From the NCBI GenBank assembly GCA_022483245.1, contig JAKVNR010000001.1:620001-684000 (forward strand): a DNA stretch of 64,000 nucleotides, in the 5' to 3' direction. Below are positions 28,531-36,363 of this stretch, piece by piece. Source of the DNA: Lactobacillus sp. (GTDB lineage Bacteria; Bacillota; Bacilli; Lactobacillales; Lactobacillaceae). Within the stretch, counting starts at the first letter, position 1. Every line of letters starts with the position of its first letter. The notes below the pieces were generated by a model. The model was not told the origin of the DNA and did no database searches. It worked only from the letters and a program-made list of their open reading frames with translations. A program made the translations under genes and the position numbers.

Positions 28531-29817
28531 TTAGTCTAAATCAACGTTGTCTGGGAAAGTGTCCAAACGTTCGCCGTCACCTAATTGCTCTTCGATTCTC
28601 AGCAATTGGTTGTACTTTTCAACACGTTCACTACGTGCTGGAGCACCGGTCTTCAATTGGCCGCCGTTAGTAGCAACTGCGAAGTCAGCAATAAAGGTGT
28701 CGCCAGTTTCACCTGAACGGTGAGAAATCATGGTGTTGTAACCGTTCTTACGTGACAGACGGATAGTTTCCAGAGTTTCAGTTACGGAACCGATTTGGTT
28801 CAGCTTGATCAATGAAGCGTTACCTGCGCCTTCCTTGATAGCCTTAGTCAACAGCTTAGGGTTAGTGCAAATGAAGTCATCCAAAACGATTTGCAGACGG
28901 TCTTTGTGGGTCTTGGTGAAGTTAACCATACCTTCAACGTCGTTTTCGTCGTATGGGTCTTCCATTGAAATTAATTCTGGGAATTCGTCTAACAGCTTGT
29001 CGTAGTAGTCAGATAATTGTTGACCATCTAAGACTTTGCCTTCCAAGTGGTACTTGCCGTCTTCTTTGTTGTAGAAGTATGAAGCAGCACAGTCACAAGC
29101 AATGGCAATGTCTTCGCCTGGCTTGTAGCCAGCCTTGATGATAGCTTCGTGCAGCATCTTCAAAGCTTCTTCTGAACTGTTCAGGTCAGGAGCGAAACCA
29201 CCTTCGTCACCCAAACCAGTAGTGAAGCCAGCATCTTCGATAACTTTCTTCAGAGTGTGGTAAGTGTTAACGATCTTTTCGAAGCCGTCACGGAATGAAG
29301 TCTTCTTAACAGGAGTGATCATGAATTCCTGCATGTCAATGCCGTTGTCAGCGTGTTCACCACCGTTGATAACGTTGTGGAAGGTTTGTGGCATTGATAA
29401 GTCAGTACCGCCCAAGTAACGGTAAAGAGGTTCACCAGCATCTTTAGCAGCTGCACGAGCAGTAGCCATTGAAACGCCCAAAATAGCGTTGGCACCTAAA
29501 CGGCCCTTGTTTGGAGTACCATCCAGCTTGATCATAGTGTTGTCGATCAATGCTTGGTTGTATGGGTCTAAGCCCTTCAAAGCATCGTTGATTTCAGTGT
29601 TAACGTTGTTAACGGCTTTAGAAACACCCTTGCCGCCTAAACGCTTGTCACCGTCACGTAATTCAACAGCTTCGTTTTCACCAGTTGAAGCACCAGATGG
29701 AACTTCAGCGCGGCCCATAATGCCGTTTGATAAAGTAACTTCTGCTTCAACAGTTGGGTTGCCACGTGAGTCAAAAATTTCTCTTGCGTGAACATTTTCA
29801 ATAACTGGTTTGAGCAT
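28531..29817 (-). CDS. eno: Enolase
   Basis: 428 residues from ATG at 29817 (MLKPVIENVHAREIFDSRGNPT), preceded by the SD AAGGAGGA; the 22 extra codons of the ORF are leader. Catalytic and metal-binding motifs are present (SGASTGENEAVELRD; GDEGGFAPD; ISMEDPYDENDVEG; LIKLNQIGSVTET; SHRSGETGDTFIAD). It converts 2-phosphoglycerate to phosphoenolpyruvate. Codon bias is strong. In lactobacilli enolase can also appear on the surface. It is monocistronic with its own promoter and terminator. Confidence 0.98.
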   Translation of the reverse strand: MLKPVIENVHAREIFDSRGNPTVEAEVTLSNGIMGRAEVPSGASTGENEAVELRDGDKRLGGKGVSKAVNNVNTEINDALKGLDPYNQALIDNTMIKLDGTPNKGRLGANAILGVSMATARAAAKDAGEPLYRYLGGTDLSMPQTFHNVINGGEHADNGIDMQEFMITPVKKTSFRDGFEKIVNTYHTLKKVIEDAGFTTGLGDEGGFAPDLNSSEEALKMLHEAIIKAGYKPGEDIAIACDCAASYFYNKEDGKYHLEGKVLDGQQLSDYYDKLLDEFPELISMEDPYDENDVEGMVNFTKTHKDRLQIVLDDFICTNPKLLTKAIKEGAGNASLIKLNQIGSVTETLETIRLSRKNGYNTMISHRSGETGDTFIADFAVATNGGQLKTGAPARSERVEKYNQLLRIEEQLGDGERLDTFPDNVDLD

Positions 29818-29899
29818 TAAAAAATCCTCCTTATAAATAGCGGCTACAAGAAAAATAGCCGCGACGCGGACCTTGATCCGCAATTTGTTTCCAGAAATA

Positions 29900-29946
29900 A
29901 TTGTAAGCCAACCAGAAATTCTTGTAAAGAAAGAAAGCGCTTTATT
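29900..29946 (-). promoter_or_regulatory. Enolase promoter with upstream cre-like site and structured leader
   Basis: On the minus strand TTTACA (29923-29928) and TACAAT (29900-29905) are 17 nt apart. AAGAAAGCGCTTTATT (29931-29946), directly upstream of the -35, resembles a CcpA cre site in an activating position. The 75-nt leader can fold two stems, GCGGCTA/TAGCCGC and GCGGA/TCCGC. The rest of the 29884-30223 gap is AT-rich and carries TATAAT-like boxes for the divergent ATPase. Confidence 0.6.
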
Positions 29947-30223
29947 CGCGCCTAAATAATTGCGGCCGTGTTCGCCTCTTGTTCGGCTCGCAGCTGCTTA
30001 TGCGCATAGCGATGAAAAAGCAATGCTCATCACTGTAACATATATTTTTCCTGGTTAGGGTACTTCTGCAGTTTAAAATAGGAAATTTCTGCAATAAATG
30101 TTTAGCTGCAATCCCAAAATTAACTATTTTTTAAAATAGTAACTTTTATAATAGTATTTTTTTAAATAGTAAAATATAATATAGTATAAGCACCTATAGT
30201 AATTTTAAGCAGAGGTGAATATA

Positions 30224-31642
30224 ATGCTTCAAAACTATCCATTCGTTGCACGTAAACGCGAACTACAGCGTCTCAACAAAATGTATGAATCCCCTACTTT
30301 TCAAATGGCCGTCATTTACGGGAGACGACGTGTAGGTAAAACTTCTTTAATCAGAGAATTCATAAAAGACAAGCCAGCCATTTACTCACAAGGCATTCAA
30401 ACTGTGGCTAAACAAAATCTTGCTCTGTTTGCTGATGATATTTCCGCCTTCATTAAAGATACCAGCTTAATTCCAAGTCCAGCCAGCTACGCTAATTATC
30501 GCGATGCTTTTACTTATATCGAGACAGTCGCGGGACAGCTCAAGCAGAAATTAATTTTAGTCTTAGACGAGTATCCCTATTTTGCAGAATCAGACCCAGC
30601 AATTAGTTCTGAGTTGCAAACAGTTATCGACCATTTATATAAACAGAAAAACAATATCATGCTCATTCTCTGCGGTTCATCCATGTCATTTATGGAACAT
30701 CAAGTTCTAGGGGAAAAGAGTCCGCTTTACGGTCGAAGAACGGCTCAATTAAAAATTAACCCGTTTACTATTTTTGAAACTAAAGAAATGCTTACCCGGG
30801 TTTCTAATACCGATTTATTAGCCTATTATGGTTTAACCGGAGGGATACCACAGTATTTGGCAGGAATTGACCAAAAGCTAAGCTTTTCACAAAATCTTGA
30901 AGAACTATTTTTGTATCCTGATTCGTTTCTTTTCAATGAGCCCAATATACTGCTAGAACAAGAATTTAATAATCCGACTCTTTATTTTGCAATTCTGTCA
31001 GCAATTGCTAAAGGTAAAACCCGCTTTAACGAAATTTTTGAAGACACTGATCTAAAAAATTCCAGCAATTTGGTGCCACGTTTAAATAATCTGCTCGAAT
31101 TAGGAATTATTGAACAGAAAATACCAATTTTTTCAAAATCTACTCGTAAAGGCATTTACGTCATTAAAGATAATCTGTTCAGATTTTGGTTTCGCTTTAT
31201 CGCCACTCAGCAAAGTGCCATCAATAGCGGCAGAATCGCTGGTTTAGAAAAAAGGATTTTGACACAGCTAGCTGATTTTTTAGGACCTACTTTTGAACAA
31301 GTCAGTAAAGAATGGCTTTGGCAAGCTGATGATTTACCATTAGAACCACGCACAATTGACAACTGGTGGGGTAACAATCCTATACGTAAAAGGCAAGAAG
31401 AAATTGACTTAGTAGCACCTAATTATAACGATACGGAAGCAATTATAGGTGAATGCAAGTGGCGCAATTCAGCCAATTTAAATCATCAAATGATCGATTT
31501 ATTGCAAGAAAGAGCACTACTGCTGCCTAAAATTTCCAAACGCTATTTATTCTTCTTTGCAAAAGATGCCTCCAGAGATTTTATTACGTATGCACACAGC
31601 CGCGGAGTGAGGGTAATTTTATACAATAATTTTTTCAGCTAA
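30224..31642 (+). CDS. AAA ATPase with C-terminal DUF234 nuclease-like domain
   Basis: 472 residues from ATG at 30224, which follows AGAGGTG (the GTG at 30215 is less likely). Walker A is GRRRVGKTSLI near residue 30; Walker B is LILVLDEYPYF; sensor-like LCGSSMSFME follows. The C-terminal DUF234 part contains EEIDLV and IIGECKW, a layout like the PD-(D/E)XK nuclease fold (D...ECK). This archaeal-type ATPase family is widespread, often horizontally transferred, and has no settled function. The gene looks more AT-rich than eno and stands alone between divergent and convergent neighbours, which fits acquisition. Confidence 0.88.
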   Translation: MLQNYPFVARKRELQRLNKMYESPTFQMAVIYGRRRVGKTSLIREFIKDKPAIYSQGIQTVAKQNLALFADDISAFIKDTSLIPSPASYANYRDAFTYIETVAGQLKQKLILVLDEYPYFAESDPAISSELQTVIDHLYKQKNNIMLILCGSSMSFMEHQVLGEKSPLYGRRTAQLKINPFTIFETKEMLTRVSNTDLLAYYGLTGGIPQYLAGIDQKLSFSQNLEELFLYPDSFLFNEPNILLEQEFNNPTLYFAILSAIAKGKTRFNEIFEDTDLKNSSNLVPRLNNLLELGIIEQKIPIFSKSTRKGIYVIKDNLFRFWFRFIATQQSAINSGRIAGLEKRILTQLADFLGPTFEQVSKEWLWQADDLPLEPRTIDNWWGNNPIRKRQEEIDLVAPNYNDTEAIIGECKWRNSANLNHQMIDLLQERALLLPKISKRYLFFFAKDASRDFITYAHSRGVRVILYNNFFS

Positions 31643-31644
31643 GT

Positions 31645-31689
31645 AAAAAAGCCATGGGGCACCGACTTCAGTGCCTCATGGCTTCTTTT
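31645..31689. terminator. Bidirectional terminator between the ATPase and the amino acid ABC operon
   Basis: Stem GCCATGGGGCAC / GTGCCTCATGGC with A's before and T's after serves both convergent transcripts. Confidence 0.85.
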
Positions 31690-31695
31690 ATGAAA

Positions 31696-32553
31696 TTATT
31701 TACTGTTAATAATGATATCAGTTGGTTTAACTTCCTTGCCAAAGTACGGCTTCAATTCTTGGTTGTAGTCCTTTTCAAAGAAGCCCTTCTTCGACAGCTT
31801 GTTAATCTCCTTATTGGTCCAGTTCAGCAAAGACTTGTTGCCCTTCTTGACCGCTGGGGCGATAAATTGATTTGGCCCTAAGTGCTTAATGCCAACCGTG
31901 TACTTCGGGTTCTTCTTCACCCAAGCGTACAGGTAAGAGTTGTCATCAGCTAAAGCTGCTCCCCGGCCATTCTTAATTGCGTTAAATTGCTGGGTCTTTG
32001 AGTCAAACTTTAACAAATCAACGCCCTTTTGCTTGCTGGTGAAGTAGTTTTCAGCAGTCGTCCCCTTAGTCACGATCACTTTTTTACCATTTAATTGGCT
32101 GACTTTTGTAATCGCCTTATTCTTTGGTGAAACCACGCCAACCGACACCTTCATGTATGGCTTAGCCCAGTCAACGACTTGCTTTCTTTCCGGAGTTTCT
32201 GTGAAGTTAGCCAAAACCAAATCAGCCTTATTCGCATTCAAAGTATCTACCCGGTTGTTAGCGTTAACTTGTACGAACTTGACTTTAACACCTAAGTCCT
32301 TAGCAACTTGGCGGGCCAAACGGACATCGTAGCCGACCCGTTTACCTTGGCTATTAACCCAACCATACGGCGGCAGATCGCCAAAAACAGCAATCTTGAT
32401 CGTTCCGCGCTTTTTAATTGCCGCAACCGAACTTGGATTATTTGAGCTGGATGATGAGCTGCTTTGGCCGCAACCAGTCAGGACCAGCAACCCAGCCATC
32501 AGCAGGCTGGCTCCCAGGACAATTTTCTTCATTAAATTCTTCTTCAGCTTCAT
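31696..32553 (-). CDS. Polar amino acid ABC transporter, substrate-binding lipoprotein
   Basis: 285 residues. The signal peptide ends in the lipobox LVLTGC, so the protein is lipid-anchored outside the membrane. The SBP type 3 fold shows VGYDVRLARQVAKDLG and FTETPERKQVVDWAKPYM. The family binds Gln, Glu, Asp or Cys; the close pattern suggests glutamine or acidic amino acids, but the residues do not settle it. It is the last gene of a four-gene operon. Confidence 0.92.
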   Translation of the reverse strand: MKLKKNLMKKIVLGASLLMAGLLVLTGCGQSSSSSSSNNPSSVAAIKKRGTIKIAVFGDLPPYGWVNSQGKRVGYDVRLARQVAKDLGVKVKFVQVNANNRVDTLNANKADLVLANFTETPERKQVVDWAKPYMKVSVGVVSPKNKAITKVSQLNGKKVIVTKGTTAENYFTSKQKGVDLLKFDSKTQQFNAIKNGRGAALADDNSYLYAWVKKNPKYTVGIKHLGPNQFIAPAVKKGNKSLLNWTNKEINKLSKKGFFEKDYNQELKPYFGKEVKPTDIIINSK

Positions 32554-32562
32554 TTTTTCTCC

Positions 32563-33303
32563 CTAAAAATCCATGCTGGCTAAAAAGTCCTTTGCCCGCT
32601 GCGTTTGCGGGTTGGTAAAGAAGTCCTTGCCAGCCGTTTGTTCCAAAATCGTTCCTTCATCCAAGAACAGGACCTGGTCGGCGATCTGCCGGGCAAAATT
32701 CATTTCGTGCGTGACGATGATCATCGTCATATGGTCTTGTTCTGATAATTCCTTAATTAAATCCAGCACGCTGCGGACCATTTCTGGGTCAAGCGAAGCC
32801 GTCACTTCGTCAAACAGCATTAAATCTGGATGCATTGCTAGCGCCCGCGCAATCGCGATCCGCTGCTTCTGTCCGCCCGATAATTCCCGCGGGTAGGCAT
32901 CAGCGTAGTCAGCCAGCTGCACGCGCTTGAGCAATTTCCGTGCTTCGGCTTCAGCTTCCTGCTTGCTGCGTTTTTGCACCTTAATCGGCGCCAGCGTGAT
33001 GTTTTGCAGGACCGTCATGTTCGGGAATAAATCATATGATTGAAACACCATCCCGATTTTTTGCCGGAGCTGCTGCCAATTGGCTGCGCTAGGTTTGATC
33101 GTTTGTCCTTCAAAAACCAGCTCGCCAGTCTGGAAGTCTTCTAAGCCGTTCAAACACCGCAAGAGCGTGCTTTTCCCAATCCCTGACGGACCAAGCATGG
33201 TCATGACTTCACCCTTGTTCAGCGAAAAGTTGATGTCATGCAAGACTTGCTGGTCGCCGTAGGATTTGCTTAAATTTTTAACCTCTAAAATACGCTCAGC
33301 CAT
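32563..33303 (-). CDS. Polar amino acid ABC transporter, ATP-binding protein
   Basis: 246 residues. Walker A GPSGIGKST, signature LSGGQKQRIAIARAL, Walker B LMLFDEVTASLD and switch VTHEMNFARQ are present. It is a GlnQ-type importer ATPase lying between the permease and binding-protein genes. Confidence 0.95.
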   Translation of the reverse strand: MAERILEVKNLSKSYGDQQVLHDINFSLNKGEVMTMLGPSGIGKSTLLRCLNGLEDFQTGELVFEGQTIKPSAANWQQLRQKIGMVFQSYDLFPNMTVLQNITLAPIKVQKRSKQEAEAEARKLLKRVQLADYADAYPRELSGGQKQRIAIARALAMHPDLMLFDEVTASLDPEMVRSVLDLIKELSEQDHMTMIIVTHEMNFARQIADQVLFLDEGTILEQTAGKDFFTNPQTQRAKDFLASMDF

Positions 33304-33315
33304 AGAAAACCTCCT

Positions 33316-33993
33316 TTAATCTTGTTTCCGGCGCGCTACCTTTTTTGACCACAAAGACAGCGGGTAATCGACGATGAAATACAGTAAAAAGATCAGGCCA
33401 TAAATCCAGAAAACCGCGGTTGGGTGGGACTGGTTGTTGGCTTCGATGATCTGCTGGCCGACATTGATTAGGTCCATGACCGAAATCATCATCAATAGCG
33501 AGGTGGTTTTAATTACCCGAGTCGCTAAATTGATCGTAGCTGGCAGTTCTAATTGGAAAGCCTGCGGAAGCAGCACATAGATAAACAGCTGCCACTTAGA
33601 TAGGCCTAAAGCTAGGCCAGATTCTTGCTGGACTTTTGGCACCGAGATCAAGGCCCCGCGGACAATATCTGAAAATTCAGCTGAGACCCACAAAGCAAAG
33701 GCGATTGTCGCCATGACTGATCCCGGCCAGTTCAGGCCAAATTGACGCGGCAAGATGTAATAGAACAAAAACAACAAGACAACAGTCGGCACGATCCGGA
33801 AGAATTCCAAATAAATCCGGAAAATGGCTCTAACTAGCTTATTTTTGCTCGTCCGTGCAAGGCCTATCAAGGCCCCCAGCAAGAGGCCGAATAATAAAGC
33901 CAAAGCCGCAATCCACACGCTTGTCCAGAGCCCGCCTAATAAACGGACGAAGTTGCGTCCTTGGAATAAAACGCTAATTCCCGAATGTTCCAT
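33316..33993 (-). CDS. Polar amino acid ABC transporter, permease 1
   Basis: 225 residues, GlnP/HisM-type membrane subunit. It has about five helices, the EFFRIVPTVV segment and the EAA-like loop (QQESGLALGLSKWQLF). It overlaps the other permease by 20 nt, which suggests coupling and a heterodimer. Confidence 0.93.
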   Translation of the reverse strand: MEHSGISVLFQGRNFVRLLGGLWTSVWIAALALLFGLLLGALIGLARTSKNKLVRAIFRIYLEFFRIVPTVVLLFLFYYILPRQFGLNWPGSVMATIAFALWVSAEFSDIVRGALISVPKVQQESGLALGLSKWQLFIYVLLPQAFQLELPATINLATRVIKTTSLLMMISVMDLINVGQQIIEANNQSHPTAVFWIYGLIFLLYFIVDYPLSLWSKKVARRKQD

Positions 33994-34633
33994 AACGCAC
34001 CCTCTTTTCTAGCCAAGTTAACAAAAGCGACAGCGGAATCAAGATAATCGCATACGCAATCACCAAGACAAATAAGTATTCATTGGACCGGTAATACAGG
34101 CCGATTAAATCTAGCGCCGTATTGGTCAATTCCGGAATTGCAATTACTGAAAAAATTGATGTTTCCTTAATTAAAAAGATAATATTCGCAGCTAGCGACG
34201 GCACAGACAGGGAAAAGCCCTGCGGAAAGACGATATACCGGGCCAGTTGCCAGTTGGACATCCCTAGCGCTTTGCCAGAATCAATTTGGGTCTGGCTTAC
34301 GCCGTCAAAGCCGCCAGTAAAACCTTCAGCCATGTACGCCCCGCCTAAAAAGACCAAACCAATGATCCCGCAGGTGACCGCGCTCATTTTTAAACCCATG
34401 ACCGGAAAAGCGTAGTACAGAGAGAACAATTGAATCAGCAGCGGCGTGTTGCGAAACAGCTCAACATAAACTGACACTAATTGTTTAGCGACGGGAACTT
34501 TAAAGTACTGCAGCAAGCTGCAACACAGGCCCACCACCATCGCTCCAACGATTCCGACAAAGGACAGCCACAGGGTCTCTTGGAACCCCTTGGCAAACTG
34601 CGGCAAGCTTTGTTGAATGATTTGCCAATCCAT
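33974..34633 (-). CDS. Polar amino acid ABC transporter, permease 2
   Basis: 219 residues from ATG at 34633 after the SD GAGGAGGAAG; the ORF's first seven codons are untranslated. It has ELFRNTPLLIQLF and QIDSGKALGMSNWQLARY (EAA loop). It is the first gene of the operon and partners with the permease gene it overlaps. Confidence 0.93.
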   Translation of the reverse strand: MDWQIIQQSLPQFAKGFQETLWLSFVGIVGAMVVGLCCSLLQYFKVPVAKQLVSVYVELFRNTPLLIQLFSLYYAFPVMGLKMSAVTCGIIGLVFLGGAYMAEGFTGGFDGVSQTQIDSGKALGMSNWQLARYIVFPQGFSLSVPSLAANIIFLIKETSIFSVIAIPELTNTALDLIGLYYRSNEYLFVLVIAYAIILIPLSLLLTWLEKRVRYGTFGN

Positions 34634-34760
34634 GTTCTTCCTCCTCTCTATCAAGAAAAGTTCTTATCATATCATAAACTTTTCAAACATCACTTACAAA
34701 TAATAAGTACATTTTTTTGCATACTTTTTTCTGATAGTAATTTAAGCCATTTATGCATAT

Positions 34761-34783
34761 AAAAAGCAGCCCTAAAGGCTGCT
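34761..34783 (-). terminator. Terminator of the deoxyribosyltransferase gene
   Basis: AGCAGCC-TTTAGG-GCTGCT plus T5 on the minus strand, about 20 nt after the stop codon. Confidence 0.8.
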
Positions 34784-34801
34784 CATCTCTTTCAGTTATT
34801 C

Positions 34802-35323
34802 TTAATAAACCGACCCGCGGTAGAAACGCTTGCGGACTTGGTTGAAGTCATAATCAGCCAGTTCGCTCATCTTGATAAAGTCGTCAGCTACGCCCCATGC
34901 CATCAGGTTAATTGCATCGCCAAATTCATCATCTGGCATCGCTAAGACAATCGGCTTGCCGAGCTGGCGGGCGTAGCCTAGCTCCATGCCCAAGCCTACA
35001 TCTTCTTCGCTAGGAAGATACACACCGAACATCACAGTTGAGATTTTGACACCGAGCAGGTCATCATCGTAAGTGCCTTGGGCCCACTCAATATCATCAG
35101 TCGCGTTATCAGAATGGATTTCGCCGCCGAATTGATTTTCGACCGGGACAAAGGAATTGGCAAAATCGACCGTTGTATTAGCGGCTAACGCCTTCATCGC
35201 ATCATTATAGGCTTTAATTTGCTTGTTGCTGAACCAGCCGGCGCCAAAATACAGGGTTTGGTTGCGGCGGTTAGGATCAAGCTGGTTGTCGACATCGGTT
35301 GAATGAAGTATGTCCATGAACAT
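34802..35323 (-). CDS. Nucleoside 2-deoxyribosyltransferase
   Basis: 173 residues from ATG at 35323, 5-6 nt after AAGGAGAG; an in-frame ATG two codons on is also possible. The family shows LYFGAGWFS at the start and VGLGMELGYARQLGKP, whose Glu is the catalytic nucleophile. It exchanges bases between deoxynucleosides in salvage and is typical of lactobacilli. It may belong to type I (PDT) or II (NDT). It is monocistronic. Confidence 0.93.
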   Translation of the reverse strand: MFMDILHSTDVDNQLDPNRRNQTLYFGAGWFSNKQIKAYNDAMKALAANTTVDFANSFVPVENQFGGEIHSDNATDDIEWAQGTYDDDLLGVKISTVMFGVYLPSEEDVGLGMELGYARQLGKPIVLAMPDDEFGDAINLMAWGVADDFIKMSELADYDFNQVRKRFYRGSVY

Positions 35324-35462
35324 TGAGACTCTCCTTTGCAAAAACTGTTGTCTTTAGCTTAGGAGGTCAGCTGGGCATGATCAAGTTAAGACGGTCTATT
35401 TTTCGATAGAAAGCTTTACTGGCTGCGGGCAGCAAATTAGAGACCGGGCACTGCTCTTTTGA

Positions 35463-35468
35463 TACAAT
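35463..35468 (+). promoter_or_regulatory. -10 box of the toxin 1 mRNA and start of the conserved Fst leader
   Basis: TTTTGATACAATTA occurs at the same distance before each intact toxin. The leader continues with GGCAACTGACA and then CCTCCCTTGAAAGGAGG, a hairpin that hides the SD. Confidence 0.7.
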
Positions 35469-35515
35469 TAAGAGCGGCAACTGACAAACGCCTCCCTTGA
35501 AAGGAGGTGAACTCA

Positions 35516-35611
35516 ATGCACGACTTGTTTAAATACGTCATTGCCCCAACAATCGTTGGAATAGCAGTGTCGCTATTTGAATGGTGGCTAGGCCATTTTG
35601 GTAATGATTAA
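35516..35611 (+). CDS. Fst-type type I toxin, copy 1
   Basis: 31 residues, too short for the ORF track. It starts MHDLFKYVIAPTIVGIAVSL and ends FGND. One hydrophobic helix with the family pattern IAP-IVG and a polar tail matches Fst/Par toxins, which insert into the membrane. ATG follows AAAGGAGGTG, which is also one arm of a 5' hairpin. TTGTTTAAATACGT at codons 4-8 recurs at 35718-35731 inside the antisense unit. Downstream are a CTTGTT/AACAAG stem and the bidirectional terminator. Confidence 0.88.
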   Translation: MHDLFKYVIAPTIVGIAVSLFEWWLGHFGND

Positions 35612-35660
35612 GTAAGGTTGCCACCTAACCCGCCCGCTTGTTGATCGTAACAAGTGAAAA

Positions 35661-35735
35661 ATAAAAGCACTATCTCTGGAACAGATAGTGCTTTTTGCGT
35701 TACTCAATGCATATGAATTGTTTAAATACGTTGCA
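35661..35735 (-). ncRNA. Antisense antitoxin RNA 1 (RNA II-like) with bidirectional terminator
   Basis: The minus-strand -10 TATACT (AGTATA at 35741-35746) predicts a start near 35734. The RNA covers the repeat complementary to the toxin 1 start region (AATTGTTTAAATACGTTG on +) and ends at the terminator 35663..35696 (AAAAGCACTATCT / AGATAGTGCTTTTT, loop CTGGAAC). This is the convergent arrangement of pAD1 par. Ends are estimates. Confidence 0.75.
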
Positions 35736-35799
35736 TATTCAGTATATCATAAAGAATAAAATATAATCTATAAGTATGCTTTATAGTTTAAGGATATCA

Positions 35800-35937
35800 A
35801 ACAAAAGCACTACCTCTCGTACAGATAGTGCTTTTTGCGTTGTTTGATGCATAGACCTGATTCAATGCGTCGCATACTTAGTATATCATGAATTGGCTTT
35901 TAAACAATCAAATTAGAGGGGGATCTATTTTGATAAA
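35800..35937 (-). ncRNA. Orphan Fst antitoxin RNA unit, identical to antitoxin 2
   Basis: It contains a terminator (35803..35836, loop CTCGTAC) and, from 35821 to 35937, a sequence identical base for base to 36243..36359. That includes the repeat GACCTGATTCAATGCGTC and the promoter TTGTTT-16 nt-TATACT. No toxin is attached on its left side. It could supply a second dose of the antitoxin for toxin 2. Confidence 0.75.
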
Positions 35938-36077
35938 TGTAATACATCTACATTGACTAGATATATTAGTGGTTATATTTATATGCAAATCTCAGCCGAA
36001 CGAGCCCTATACTTATAATTTTGATACAATTAAGAGCGGCAACTGACAAACACCTCCCCTGAAAGGAGGTGAGTTTG

Positions 36078-36176
36078 TTGCACGACCTGATTCATTACGT
36101 CATTGCCCCGATTATTGTCGGTATAGCAGTGTCGCTATTTGAATGGTGGTTAGGCCATTATGGCAATGACAAGTAA
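36078..36176 (+). CDS. Fst-type type I toxin, copy 2 (TTG start)
   Basis: 32 residues: a TTG start, then HDLIHYVIAPIIVGIAVSLF and HYGNDK. It aligns with toxin 1 without gaps, so TTG at 36078 takes the place of ATG. The leader hairpin is perfect (ACCTCC / GGAGGT). The promoter -10 TACAAT is at 36025-36030. A GACCTGATTCATTACGTC-like repeat at the start pairs with its own antisense unit. Terminator 36225..36258 has the loop CTGATAC. Confidence 0.86.
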   Translation: MHDLIHYVIAPIIVGIAVSLFEWWLGHYGNDK

Positions 36177-36221
36177 AGGTTGCCACTTAACCCGCCCGCT
36201 TGTTGATCGTAACAAGTGAAA

Positions 36222-36296
36222 AATAAAAGCACTATCTCTGATACAGATAGTGCTTTTTGCGTTGTTTGATGCATAGACCTGATTCAATGCGTCGCA
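36222..36296 (-). ncRNA. Antisense antitoxin RNA 2
   Basis: Minus-strand promoter TTGTTT (36324-36329), 16-nt spacer, TATACT (36302-36307), start near 36295. It covers GACCTGATTCAATGCGTC and stops at 36225..36258. The promoter lies only about 35-60 nt beyond the stop codon of adhesin C, which is transcribed into it. Confidence 0.75.
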
Positions 36297-36363
36297 TACT
36301 TAGTATATCATGAATTGGCTTTTAAACAATCAAATTAGAGGGGGATCTATTTTGATAAAACGC

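Noticed and set aside
31654-31881. Plus-strand ORF of 75 residues
   Set aside because: It overlaps a terminator and the end of the ABC binding-protein gene; no SD or family signal.
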